This document shows positions 54,103 to 63,161 of a stretch of DNA of 64,000 nucleotides, piece by piece. The translations under genes were made by a program, and so were the position numbers. Origin of the DNA: CAYMWF01 sp964394085 [NCBI: uncultured Gemmatimonadota bacterium]. GTDB taxonomy: Bacteria > GCA-2686955 > CAYMWF01. The notes beneath the pieces are model-generated. The model was given only the letters and a program-made list of their open reading frames with translations, was not told where the DNA came from and searched no databases. The stretch lies in NCBI GenBank assembly GCA_964394085.1, contig CAYMWF010000029.1:1-64000 (forward strand), read 5' to 3'. The number at the start of each line of letters is the position of its first letter. The first letter of the stretch is position 1.

Positions 54103-55761
54103 ATGCGTAGTCTTAAAATATCCGCAGTGCCCGTTGTGTTGCTGGCCGTGGCAATCGTGCTTTCCGTGACGGCGGTCAATCGCTCGTACGGAGAGGTCAT
54201 CGCCACGTACGACCAGGCTTTCCTTGAGGAGATTGACGGGCGGAAAATTCTCCACTTGAAGGGAAACAATTTCCAGATGGGCTACCAGTACGGCGTGCTG
54301 GTCGGCGACGATCTTGAAGAAGTAGCCTTGGGATTGACCTCATATCTGGAAGGTTTCGGGGTTCCGGGGTTTCTGGTCAGTATCGCCAAATACACTTTGG
54401 CCACTGCATACAGGCCGTTCTTTCCATCGGACGACATGGATTTCCTCAGGGGAATCTTTTACGGCGCCGGCAGGCCGTTCTCCGTCACGATGGCCGATCT
54501 GATAGTCATAAATGCAGCGATAGATATAGGCGGGCTTTTCGGCGAGATTTTCGACACGAAAATGATGAACTGCTCCAGCTTCGCCGCATGGGGCTCCCTG
54601 ACCGAGGACGGCAAAACCTTCCAGACGAGGAATGTCGATCTCGATACCGGCACGGGCCTGGAAAACTACACGCTGGTAGTATACCACAAGCCTGACGGCA
54701 AGGTTCCCTACGCCAATATCGGCTGGACCGGTCTGATCGGATGCGCCTCGGGCCTCAGCGCCAACGGAATCGGGATCGGCCAGATATGGGGCACGACTCT
54801 CGATCATTTCATCGGGACGCCCTGGGGGCTGAAAACCAGGCATATATTGGAGGAAGCCGAATCCGCCGAAGAGGCCGCCCAGACCATGTGCACCTGGCCG
54901 TTCAGAACTTACGGCAGCAACTTCGTGTTCGGCGACGGCCTGAATTTCCAGGGGCGGGCCGTGGAAACCACCTGGCACCTCGCGGCGCCATTCAGGGATA
55001 ACGATCCCGCCGAGGATGAAGCGCTCTACGAGGGTGAATGCTACGCGATAAAGATCGAGGAAGCGGTTTTCAGGGCCGACTGCGCCATGGATCCCGAGAT
55101 AAGAGCGGTGCAGACGGCCGCGAACGGCCCGGACGGAGATCCCCGGGAAGCGAGCTCGTACATAAACCGGTACAAAGGCCAGGCGGACAGGATCATCGCA
55201 TACAGGGACAACGGGGTGCCCATCGGTAAAGAAGAAGCGGAAACGATATCCCGCGAAGTAGCGATGGAAGGCTCATCTCTCCAGTGCGTCGTCTACGCCA
55301 ACACGGATCGTGAATTCTGGTCGGCGAACTCGGTTATCGACCACGGAGATGTGTATGACGCATGCGACCAGGAATACCACCACTACGATTTCTGCAGCTA
55401 CCTGCCCACGGCGGATCTCTCCGTGAACGGGACGACCTTCGGCCCCTACGACAGGATGACCGTAACAATGGATACATCCAATCGCGGGGAGGATGTTTCG
55501 CACGATCTGTATATTTACCTGAGACATGGTGACAGCAGATTATACCTCCCGGATCTCGTCGAGGAGAGAACAATCTTTGAAAAGGAACGTTTTTTCGAGG
55601 CCGACGATACAGACTGGGAGATCGTCTTCGACCGCACCGTCGGCTGGGGGGAACTGCCCCTCGGGTGGTCGACCTGGACCGTCGAGGTGGTGGAGCCGGG
55701 CACCCGCCGCCTGGTGGATATGGGGTGCGTGCCTGTCCATATAAGGTTGCTTGCAGACTGA
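54103..55761 (+). CDS. Exported C45-type Ntn hydrolase (acyltransferase/phospholipase B-like)
   Basis: The ATG at 54103 follows CAAGGAGGAAAA and gives 552 residues. A signal peptide (1-30, ending RSYG) precedes the catalytic domain. C157 in MMNCSSFAAWG is the expected nucleophile of C45/phospholipase-B-like Ntn hydrolases, followed by TRNVDLDTG and SGLSANGIGIGQIWG. Family members hydrolyse or transfer acyl groups on amides or phospholipids. Residues 460-552 form a C-terminal beta-rich domain not needed in short members. The substrate is unknown. Confidence 0.84.
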   Translation: MRSLKISAVPVVLLAVAIVLSVTAVNRSYGEVIATYDQAFLEEIDGRKILHLKGNNFQMGYQYGVLVGDDLEEVALGLTSYLEGFGVPGFLVSIAKYTLATAYRPFFPSDDMDFLRGIFYGAGRPFSVTMADLIVINAAIDIGGLFGEIFDTKMMNCSSFAAWGSLTEDGKTFQTRNVDLDTGTGLENYTLVVYHKPDGKVPYANIGWTGLIGCASGLSANGIGIGQIWGTTLDHFIGTPWGLKTRHILEEAESAEEAAQTMCTWPFRTYGSNFVFGDGLNFQGRAVETTWHLAAPFRDNDPAEDEALYEGECYAIKIEEAVFRADCAMDPEIRAVQTAANGPDGDPREASSYINRYKGQADRIIAYRDNGVPIGKEEAETISREVAMEGSSLQCVVYANTDREFWSANSVIDHGDVYDACDQEYHHYDFCSYLPTADLSVNGTTFGPYDRMTVTMDTSNRGEDVSHDLYIYLRHGDSRLYLPDLVEERTIFEKERFFEADDTDWEIVFDRTVGWGELPLGWSTWTVEVVEPGTRRLVDMGCVPVHIRLLAD

Positions 55762-55836
55762 TTGCGCTCCGAAAGAACCTTCTGCGTCAGATCGCCAACA
55801 CGCTCCTGCCGGAGCCTGAAGACAACAGAATCATTC

Positions 55837-55875
55837 GAAAAAAAAACCGGGCGGTATAATAACCCGCCCGGTTCA
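55837..55875 (-). terminator. Intrinsic terminator of tRNA-Ala
   Basis: CCGGGCGG and CCGCCCGG form a stem with loop TTATTATA and are followed by nine T on the minus strand, 7 bases after the tRNA 3' end. It also stands 76 bases after the C45 gene stop but has no T-run on the plus strand. Confidence 0.9.
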
Positions 55876-55881
55876 AATTTC

Positions 55882-55957
55882 TGGTGGAGCTGAGGGGGCT
55901 CGAACCCCTGGCCTTCTGACTGCCAGTCAGATGCTCTCCCAGCTGAGCTACAGCCCC
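55882..55957 (-). tRNA. tRNA-Ala (GGC)
   Basis: The minus strand folds as a cloverleaf with acceptor GGGGCTG/CAGCTCC (one G-U), D arm AGCTCAGCTGGGAGAG, anticodon arm TCTGA-CTGGCAG-TCAGA (anticodon GGC) and T arm GGTTCGAGCCC; CCA is encoded. It reads GCC and GCU alanine codons. Its own promoter and terminator flank it. Confidence 0.97.
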
Positions 55958-55968
55958 GAAGGAAGTCA

Positions 55969-55997
55969 TTTCTACACCACGTCCCCCCCCCAGTCAA
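55969..55997 (-). promoter_or_regulatory. Promoter of tRNA-Ala
   Basis: TTGACT (55997-55992) and TAGAAA (55974-55969) are 17 bases apart on the minus strand; the -10 ends 12 bases before the tRNA. The spacer contains a run of nine G. Confidence 0.6.
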
Positions 55998-56182
55998 GAA
56001 AAGAAATTCGCGCAACCGCTGCGGTTTGAATTGACCTGTTTATATATTTGAATCTGTTCAGGAAAATTAAACGCACGGGTCATCCCAGCTAAAAAAGGGT
56101 TGCGCAGGAGAAGTTTTGCCTGAACAATACCGGCTTTCACGATCGAGTCGGCAATCCCCGGCTTTGAATTGAAGAAAGAAGC

Positions 56183-58273
56183 ATGATTTCGGTCCTCGAG
56201 AAAATCTACCTGCTGGTCTCCGCCATTGCGGAAGTTTTTGCGGATGCTTCCATTTATATCCTTGTCGGATTCGCAGCCGCCGGTCTCATGAATGCCCTGA
56301 TCCCGCCCGTCACCCTCTACCGCTACCTCGGCGGCAAAAGGAAACGTTCGGTTCTTCTTGCAGCACTGATAGGGGTTCCCCTCCCCCTCTGCTCCTGCTC
56401 GGTGCTTCCCGCCGCCCTCAACCTCAGAAAAAAAGGCGCCGGTAAAGGCGCTTCGATGGCTTTTCTCATCTCTACGCCTGAAACTGGTGTCGAATCAATA
56501 GCACTTACATACGGTCTCATGGGTGGCGTAACAGCCGTCTTCCGCCCGTTCGCCGCATTCGTCACCGCAATGGTCACCGGACTCGCAACAACGTTCTGGG
56601 GTGGAGACGAGGAAGAGGAACCGGAGCCGGAGCCGGACTGCTGTGATCAGGGTTGTTCAGCCCGCAGCTCGCTATCCACCAACGGGCCTGCTGAAACCAC
56701 GCGGCCCTCCCTGGTTGACAGCATGAGGGAAGTCTTCGGCTCCTTTTTCGATGAAACCGCGTACTGGCTCCTTCTGGGGCTTCTGCTGTCCGGTTTTATC
56801 GCCGCGGTGGTGCCTGACTCGGTTTTCGAAAACGTTCTCGGCAGCGGAGCGTTCTCCATGCTCTTCATGCTGGTTCTCGGCATTCCTATCTATATCTGCG
56901 CCAGCAGTTCCACTCCGATCGCGGCGGTAATGGTGATGAAAGGCCTGAACCCGGGCGCGGCTCTCGTTTTCCTTCTGGCGGGTCCCGCCAGCAACCTTGG
57001 CTCAATGGCCGTCCTTGCCAAGTATTTCGGCCGCCGTACCATGCTCATCTACCTTATATCCATCGCCCTGGTCAGCCTGCTGATGGGAGCGCTTTTCAAC
57101 CTTGTTATCTCGCTCCTCGATATCGACCTGGCACTGAAGGTCGAGAGCGGGATGTCGCTCATGCCGGTTTCCATCCGGTATTTCGGGCTCGTCTTTTTCG
57201 GGCTCCTGACCGTGCGGGCCCTGCGGCGTTCACCCCCGCCCGATGAATTCCTGAACATCGGGCGGAAGCTGAACCTGCTGACCGGTTCCTTTTTTACTCG
57301 TACCCGCGCCCTGAGGGCCGCCGTCCTGATCGGGATACTCCTTTATGCGGGAACAACTCTGGTCGCCGTCGAGCCGGGTGAGGAAGCGGTTGTCAAAAGG
57401 TTCGGAAAACCGGCAAGAAATTTGATCACACCAGGTCTACATTTCAAAGCGCCGTTTCCATTCGATACCGTCGAGAAATGCCGGGCCGCTCTCATACGTT
57501 CCACACCTCTGGGATTTCTGCCGGTCTCGGTAACCGATAGTTCATTCAATCCCCTGATCTCAGGCATTACCCGTATTCAAAGAAAGAAAATCCAGAGAGA
57601 AACCGTGTATGTAACCGGAGATGAAAATCTCCTCGACGCAACGGCCGTCGTATTTTACCGGGTGAAAGAAATCCATCCTTACCTCTTTGAAATATCTCTG
57701 CCTGATGACACTGTCAAAAGGGCGGCGAAAACCGCTCTGCTGAGCATACTGATCCGGGAGCCGATCGACAGACTGCTCGCGGAAAACCGTCATGAAACAG
57801 AACTGAAAGCGGCGAAACTGCTGCAGCGGAGGCTCGATAAAATCGGATCGGGAATCGAAGTTGTCTCCCTCGATATCATCGACGTCCACGCGCCGGGAGA
57901 AGTCCACTTCGCCTTCAGGGATCTTGCCAGCGCCACGGAAGACAAACTCACCAAAATCAATAACGCATATATCTACGCGCAAACAACCACCCACTCGGCG
58001 AACGGCAGAGCAACGGCTATGACGGAAGGCGCCGCTGCGGCTGGCGATTCAGCCACGGCGGATGCGAATGGTGAAGCTCACGCTTTCGAGCTGCTTGCTG
58101 CTTCCCACGGGAAGTACGAGAAGGCCATGGAGGTGGAGATGTACCTCGAAACCATTGAAAACAGCCTTGAAAAAGCTGAAAAATTCATCGTTCCCGGCGG
58201 TGGAGACGAACCGGCTGCCGAGCTCTGGTGCCTGCCGGGAAGTTCCACGGTCCGGGAAAGGAGCCGAAAATGA
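56183..58273 (+). CDS. SO_0444-type permease fused to HflK-like SPFH domain
   Basis: A 696-residue fusion. Residues 1-350 are a permease of the SO_0444/YraQ metal-efflux type: eight to ten helices with GVPLPLCSCSVLPAA, STPETGVESIALTYG, the CCDQGC cysteine loop and CASSSTPIAAVMVMKG. After a linker a new helix (about 375-395) leads into an SPFH domain (VEPGEEAVVKRFGKPA, then a coiled coil to about 650), the HflK pattern. A permease joined to a membrane-protease modulator in one chain is unusual; the frame runs through the joint without interruption. It overlaps hflC by four bases. Substrate may be copper, zinc or arsenite-like. Confidence 0.88.
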   Translation: MISVLEKIYLLVSAIAEVFADASIYILVGFAAAGLMNALIPPVTLYRYLGGKRKRSVLLAALIGVPLPLCSCSVLPAALNLRKKGAGKGASMAFLISTPETGVESIALTYGLMGGVTAVFRPFAAFVTAMVTGLATTFWGGDEEEEPEPEPDCCDQGCSARSSLSTNGPAETTRPSLVDSMREVFGSFFDETAYWLLLGLLLSGFIAAVVPDSVFENVLGSGAFSMLFMLVLGIPIYICASSSTPIAAVMVMKGLNPGAALVFLLAGPASNLGSMAVLAKYFGRRTMLIYLISIALVSLLMGALFNLVISLLDIDLALKVESGMSLMPVSIRYFGLVFFGLLTVRALRRSPPPDEFLNIGRKLNLLTGSFFTRTRALRAAVLIGILLYAGTTLVAVEPGEEAVVKRFGKPARNLITPGLHFKAPFPFDTVEKCRAALIRSTPLGFLPVSVTDSSFNPLISGITRIQRKKIQRETVYVTGDENLLDATAVVFYRVKEIHPYLFEISLPDDTVKRAAKTALLSILIREPIDRLLAENRHETELKAAKLLQRRLDKIGSGIEVVSLDIIDVHAPGEVHFAFRDLASATEDKLTKINNAYIYAQTTTHSANGRATAMTEGAAAAGDSATADANGEAHAFELLAASHGKYEKAMEVEMYLETIENSLEKAEKFIVPGGGDEPAAELWCLPGSSTVRERSRK

Positions 58274-59154
58274 AATTCCTCATTCCGGCGCTTCTGGTCG
58301 CAATAGCGGCAGGCTCACTCTTTACCGTCGATGTGTCTGAATATGCACTTGTGCTCCAGTTCGGCAAACCCGTCAGGATAGTCGAACAGCCGGGGCTGCA
58401 TGTCAGGCTGCCGTTTATCCAGTCGCTCCACAGGTTGACGGGCCGCATCCTCCTCCTGGACGGGTGGGAATCTGAATTTCTCACCGCAGACAAAAAAAAC
58501 ATAACCGTAACCACTTTCGCCTTGTGGCGGATAACCGATCCGTTGAAATTCTACAAATCAGTATATGACCGGAAAGGAGCCGAATCGAGGCTGGCGGATG
58601 TGATCTCCTCCCGGGTCGGCGCCGAACTCGGGCGCACTCCTTTTTCTGATATCGTTGCGGTGACCGACGACACTCTTGCAGTCGATCCGATGTTCGGTCT
58701 CAACAATAAAATCCGCCAGGCCTGTCAAAAGATCTGCCTGGCGACTTTCGGCGTGGATATCGTGGATTTCGGTTTCTCCCGGTTCAACTTTCCCGACCAG
58801 AACAAAGACAGCGTTTTCAACAGGATGAGGGCCGAGAGAGGAAGAATAGCAGCCAGGTACCGTTCCGAAGGTGAAGAAGAAGCGATGAAAATCCGGGCGA
58901 AAGCTGACAGGGAGAGGAGCAGAATCCTCGCCGAGGCTTCGAGACAATCCAGGATAATCGAGGGAGAAGCGAGAGCCGAAGCCGCCAGGATCCGCGGCGA
59001 AGCCTATAAAAAAGACCCGGACTTCTACCTCTTCACAAGAACACTCGACTCGTACGAACGGTTCCTGGATGAGCGCGCAACCATCGTTCTGCCCGGAGAT
59101 TCCCCCCTCCTTGATCTCCTCAGCTCCGGCGGAAAGGGCCTGCTGGATGATTAG
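58270..59154 (+). CDS. hflC: HflC-like SPFH protein
   Basis: A 294-residue SPFH protein starting MKFLIPALLVAIAAG, with one anchor helix (about 3-20). The band-7 fold (VDVSEYALVLQFGKPVRIV, then LLDGWESEFLTADKKNITV) is followed by the coiled coil EGEEEAMKIRAKADRERSRI. HflC pairs with HflK and usually surrounds the FtsH protease, controlling membrane-protein turnover. Here it is cotranslated with the permease-HflK fusion (ATGA overlap) and precedes a second HflK. FtsH is not in the window. Confidence 0.9.
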   Translation: MKFLIPALLVAIAAGSLFTVDVSEYALVLQFGKPVRIVEQPGLHVRLPFIQSLHRLTGRILLLDGWESEFLTADKKNITVTTFALWRITDPLKFYKSVYDRKGAESRLADVISSRVGAELGRTPFSDIVAVTDDTLAVDPMFGLNNKIRQACQKICLATFGVDIVDFGFSRFNFPDQNKDSVFNRMRAERGRIAARYRSEGEEEAMKIRAKADRERSRILAEASRQSRIIEGEARAEAARIRGEAYKKDPDFYLFTRTLDSYERFLDERATIVLPGDSPLLDLLSSGGKGLLDD

Positions 59155-60136
59155 CTCCCGTCGATATCCGGGTTTCATCCGCATCCTGTTCAGGATTGCC
59201 GGTCCGGTTGCATTAGGCGCCTGGCTGCTGTCAGGGTTCTATTTCGTCGAACCCGACGAAGAAGCGGTTAGAACCAGGTTCAAGAGAATAATAGATGAAA
59301 AAGTCGGGCCGGGTCTCCATTACCATGCTCCCTGGCCGCTGGAAGAGGCTCTCGTTCAGAAAACAGCGGCGATTTTCAAAGTCGGCATCGGGTTCGATAT
59401 ATTCAAATCGGAACAACTCCGGCTCCCGAGCCCCGATCAGACCCAGCACCTTACCGGAGACACCAATATCATCGACGTGCAGCTCATCATTCAGTACACC
59501 GTCCGGTCGGCTGCGGATCTCCTGTTCCATTCGGAAAAACCGAAAGCCATCCTGAAACGGTGCGGAGAAGATATTCTTATCGAGCTGGTGTCCTCAATGG
59601 ATGTGGACGAACTTCTTACCGCCGGTAAAGCCGAGTTATCCGAACAGATGGAAAAACGTCTCCAACAACGGATCGATCGGCTCGGCACCGGTATCGAAAT
59701 CAGCTCGGCGAGTCTTGTTACGGCGGATCCCTCCCTCGCTGTAAGGCTCGCGTTCCAGGAAGTGGTCGACGCCCGTGCCGACCGTGAACGCCTGATTCAC
59801 GAAGCGAATATCTATCGCAACAGAATCCTGCCCATGGGAAAAGGCAGAGCCGCTGAAATCCAGGAAGCAGCCTGCGGCACTGCCCAGGATATCCTCTCTG
59901 CCGCCCGAAGCGATCGCGAGAGATTCGAAACCCTCCTCGAAGTTTATGAAATCAGTCCCGCCGCCACCAGGCTCGATCTCTTCCTCGGCACCGCCGAAAA
60001 AATACTCGGCGAAGCAGATCTCATCGTTTCCCCCGCCGGCGGAATACCCGTCAGACTCTTCCCGAAAGAGGAACTTTCCGGTGAGACTCCGATTGAAGAC
60101 GAGCCATCCAACAGGGTTTTTAAAGCCTCTCCATAA
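59147..60136 (+). CDS. hflK: Second HflK-like SPFH protein
   Basis: A 329-residue protein starting MISSRRYPGF, overlapping the hflC stop by eight bases. One helix (about 15-35) precedes the SPFH domain (FVEPDEEAVRTRFKRIIDEKVGPGLHYHAPWPLE; IIDVQLIIQYTVRS) and a coiled coil. With the fusion and HflC it forms an HflK-HflC-HflK set of three SPFH modules. The two HflK parts differ enough to have distinct roles. No FtsH gene is adjacent. Confidence 0.9.
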   Translation: MISSRRYPGFIRILFRIAGPVALGAWLLSGFYFVEPDEEAVRTRFKRIIDEKVGPGLHYHAPWPLEEALVQKTAAIFKVGIGFDIFKSEQLRLPSPDQTQHLTGDTNIIDVQLIIQYTVRSAADLLFHSEKPKAILKRCGEDILIELVSSMDVDELLTAGKAELSEQMEKRLQQRIDRLGTGIEISSASLVTADPSLAVRLAFQEVVDARADRERLIHEANIYRNRILPMGKGRAAEIQEAACGTAQDILSAARSDRERFETLLEVYEISPAATRLDLFLGTAEKILGEADLIVSPAGGIPVRLFPKEELSGETPIEDEPSNRVFKASP

Positions 60137-60153
60137 TCATAAAGCAGTATTTG

Positions 60154-60182
60154 TTGCATCCCTTATAGGGTTCAACTATACT
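60154..60182 (+). promoter_or_regulatory. Possible promoter with palindrome in spacer
   Basis: TTGCAT and TATACT are 17 bases apart, 48 bases before the ATG at 60230. The spacer holds CCCT-TAT-AGGG, an 11-base palindrome that could be an operator. The -35 is weak, so this is tentative. Confidence 0.35.
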
Positions 60183-60229
60183 TGATTTGTCAGGTAAAAA
60201 CTGTGCAACCTTTTCGTGAAGGAGATTCG

Positions 60230-61438
60230 ATGAATACCCGGATTATCTTATCGCTTCTAGCAGTGTTGCTCCTTGCTTCCGGAACCTTCGCCATCCCGGA
60301 AGAAGAGCAAACCGCAGCCGGTGAAACGGTCTCTCCCGCCCGCACCGAACCGACCGCCGCACCCGGTCCCGGCTCAGGCACCGACGGCCTGGAGGACGCC
60401 ATCCTCCTCTGGCGGGGCTTTTACCACGAGTGGGACGAGCGCAATCACCGTATGAACCGCCTCGGCAGTTATATCGATGATATCGACTGCAGCTCGAGCC
60501 CCTGTACCGGAACCCTGGTGCACGCCGCATCGTCGGGCCTCGACAGCGATCAGTCGAACTATTCGATATATTACTCGAAAGTCGCGGCCAACGACGTGGG
60601 GATGAAAGCCGGCGAGGTGGAATTCGTTCTCGACGGAGAGGAGAACGGCGTAATCCACGTGACAAGGGAGATTCAGGTTACGGCGACGGGGAACCTCCAG
60701 GGGAGAGACAAGTATCTCGTCCTGCTGAACGGGTTCGATCTCTGCGCCACCGACGAAGCGAAAAAACCGATCACCTTCTATGTCCACCTCCGCGACGAGC
60801 ACTACGACCCCGATACCGGCACCATCAACTTCTTCCTGGATTTATGGTTGAGTGTGGATTGCGACACCGCGGAAGGGATCGAATGCAAAAGGAACCACGA
60901 AGATGTGACATACGACGTGATGGTCGGATACGTGGTGTTCGCTGGTGACGAGAGCGTCTATTTCACCCGTAAGGAGTTTTCCCGGTACTACGAATGGGAG
61001 AAGACGGAGATCATCGAAATGGATCCTATTGTAGGGTCCATAACGGGTGACACCAAGATCACGTATCCCGAAGCAACGGTCGGTTTCAAAAAGATACTGT
61101 TCGATCTCGAAAACCTGGGAGGCATGAAAGTCAACGACGAGGGGCACTGGTTCATCGAATGGGATATGGTTGTGCGCCGGACCGGATACAGCGGGTCGAC
61201 GGGCGTGGCCGACCTGAGCGTCGAGCTCATGTTCAAGCAGCACAATGGATATGTCCTGTTCTCATACAGAAACGCCGGCAACGCTTTCGCGAACGTGGAG
61301 GTTGCCCTGATCCAGTTCAGAGACGCGAAGATATCCCATAACAAAACATCGAACATCCTTGATTGCGACGCGGACTGCCGGAATTACCCCTGCACATCCA
61401 ACGCCGAGTCGACACACGGTATCTCCTTCAGCTACTAA
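60230..61438 (+). CDS. Exported protein of unknown function
   Basis: The ATG at 60230 follows AAGGAG and gives 402 residues; a signal peptide covers 1-20 (LLLASGTFA). A low-complexity linker rich in Pro, Thr and Gly (21-55) leads to a beta-rich body with cysteine pairs CSSSPC (near 85), ECKRNHEDV and, near the C-terminus, CDADCRNYPC. The cysteines suggest disulphides. No family was recognised. It ends 26 bp before the next gene, an Asp-box lipoprotein, so both are probably one transcription unit. Confidence 0.72.
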   Translation: MNTRIILSLLAVLLLASGTFAIPEEEQTAAGETVSPARTEPTAAPGPGSGTDGLEDAILLWRGFYHEWDERNHRMNRLGSYIDDIDCSSSPCTGTLVHAASSGLDSDQSNYSIYYSKVAANDVGMKAGEVEFVLDGEENGVIHVTREIQVTATGNLQGRDKYLVLLNGFDLCATDEAKKPITFYVHLRDEHYDPDTGTINFFLDLWLSVDCDTAEGIECKRNHEDVTYDVMVGYVVFAGDESVYFTRKEFSRYYEWEKTEIIEMDPIVGSITGDTKITYPEATVGFKKILFDLENLGGMKVNDEGHWFIEWDMVVRRTGYSGSTGVADLSVELMFKQHNGYVLFSYRNAGNAFANVEVALIQFRDAKISHNKTSNILDCDADCRNYPCTSNAESTHGISFSY

Positions 61439-61464
61439 AAAGCTGGGAGAAGGAGGAAACACGA

Positions 61465-62988
61465 ATGTTCCGAGCACAGAATCGAAAGAAAACAATACCG
61501 TTCATCGTCGCGGTGTGCGTTGTACTCATTGCGGGTGGATGTTACGAGAATTTCGGCCCGGCAAAAAAGATCGTATCGATGGTGGGCGGCACCTGGAAAG
61601 GCGCGGGCATCGTTGCGGACGAAGACAGGTTGCTGCACGTCGTGGCCCGCAATAATACATATGTCAAGCATTACTGGTCTGACGACTACGGCGATTCATG
61701 GCATTGGGGAGACGTGATCGACCAAACCGATTGCGCTTATTTCAGCACTTCTCCCGAGGTGGAGCTGCATGCCGACACCTATGGTTTGTATGTCGTGTAC
61801 AGCGCTTATGAGGGCGCGGAAAGCGGAAAACTCTGTTTCAGCAGGTCCACCGATAACGGCACCACCTGGAGCACTCCGACCCGGCTCCGGTACGGCAGCA
61901 ACATCAAGGACCAGTTCAGAATAGAATCCGCAGGCATTGTTACCAACGGAACCCTGGTCGTGGCCTGGCGCGAATTCACGGGTGAAACATACGAGATCCG
62001 AACCAAGCGGAGCACCGACCGTGGATCGACCTGGGAATCGAGCCTGACCGCCGTGGAGGGGCATGAAATCGCTCTTCTCGGACTCCGATACACAGGCACC
62101 TACAGCCGGCTGTGTCTGCTATACGGAAGCCACCCGGGCAGCGACCGGTATAAAGCCGAAATCGCCTCGAAATATTCGAGCGACGACGGCGCCGCATGGG
62201 GAAACCGGAACCAGGTGAACAACACGGACTACGGCAAATCATACGACATACTTGGCGGCGACCTGGAGAAAGATCCCGACGGCAATCTTATAGCGGTATG
62301 GTCGACGAGCACCGACCTGCGCGCCGCGTTATCCGCCGACGGGTATAACTGGACGGATCACGAGACGATACGCTCTTCCGACGGGCAGCGAACGGATGTG
62401 AACCTGGTGTACGTGGAAGGATTCCCTCCGGTAATCTCGTACAGACTCGACCGTGACATTTACTATACGGAGCATGACGGCGACGCCTGGCTCGACTCCC
62501 GCAGGCTCAACAACTACGTCGACTCCGTAATCAACTTCGGAGGATTGGCGGCGAATTCCGGCGATCTCGACGCCGTATGGTTCGATACCAGGTGGAACGG
62601 AAACGACCTGGCCCAGATGGCCACCGCTCATTCAGACCCCTCCCCCGCCGCCGAAAACTGGGGAATCGACATCATACAGAGCACCACCTTCCCGGTCGCG
62701 TACCGCGGCGAAGAAGTAACATACAACGTCCGGATCGGAAACTGGACCAGCGAGCGCGAAACAGGATATGTCTGGGTGGAAGCCGAAGGAGAGAATGGGG
62801 TGTCGGTGGTACTGAGGCAGGGAGTAATCACGCTGGACAGCCAGTACGAGCGCACCGTTCACTTTTCGAAGACGATCCCGGGCTCCGCACCTCTCCAGAC
62901 TTACGAAGTAACAGCCTATGTCTCAACAGCCGGGTACTTCACCGATCCGCTCGATCAGGACACCTTCGAAGTGCTTATTGAGCCATAA
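61465..62988 (+). CDS. Lipoprotein with Asp-box (sialidase-like) repeats
   Basis: The ATG at 61465 follows AAGGAGG and gives 507 residues. The lipobox LIAGGC places the modified cysteine near residue 26. Asp-box loops SDDYGDSW, STDNGTTW, STDRGSTW, SSDDGAAW and SADGYNW mark a beta-propeller like sialidases or glycosyl hydrolases, and a C-terminal beta-sandwich of CARDB type (about 410-507; VAYRGEEVTYNVRIGNWT) follows. The catalytic sialidase arginines were not identified, so the role may be binding. Second gene of the pair from 60230. Confidence 0.8.
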   Translation: MFRAQNRKKTIPFIVAVCVVLIAGGCYENFGPAKKIVSMVGGTWKGAGIVADEDRLLHVVARNNTYVKHYWSDDYGDSWHWGDVIDQTDCAYFSTSPEVELHADTYGLYVVYSAYEGAESGKLCFSRSTDNGTTWSTPTRLRYGSNIKDQFRIESAGIVTNGTLVVAWREFTGETYEIRTKRSTDRGSTWESSLTAVEGHEIALLGLRYTGTYSRLCLLYGSHPGSDRYKAEIASKYSSDDGAAWGNRNQVNNTDYGKSYDILGGDLEKDPDGNLIAVWSTSTDLRAALSADGYNWTDHETIRSSDGQRTDVNLVYVEGFPPVISYRLDRDIYYTEHDGDAWLDSRRLNNYVDSVINFGGLAANSGDLDAVWFDTRWNGNDLAQMATAHSDPSPAAENWGIDIIQSTTFPVAYRGEEVTYNVRIGNWTSERETGYVWVEAEGENGVSVVLRQGVITLDSQYERTVHFSKTIPGSAPLQTYEVTAYVSTAGYFTDPLDQDTFEVLIEP

Positions 62989-63161
62989 CGATTCAGCCCG
63001 ATATTGAACGCTGAATTCCTGGTCCGCGGGAAGAAGATCCAGTGCTCCGCACACGCTTTGTTGACTGTATCCCCCTGATCGACTAAAGATTCTCTGCATA
63101 GTCGATTGTATGCACCGTGAAACCGATGAGCCGGTGTGAAAATCAGCGCGGGAGGCGGCCA
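62989..63161 (+). promoter_or_regulatory. Region with candidate promoter and hairpin
   Basis: TTGACT (63061-63066) and TAAAGA (63084-63089) are 17 bases apart. TCGACTA (63079-63085) and TAGTCGA (63099-63105) form a perfect 7-base inverted repeat overlapping the -10, which could be an operator. The GGAGGCGG ribosome site of the next gene is at 63151-63158. Confidence 0.5.
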
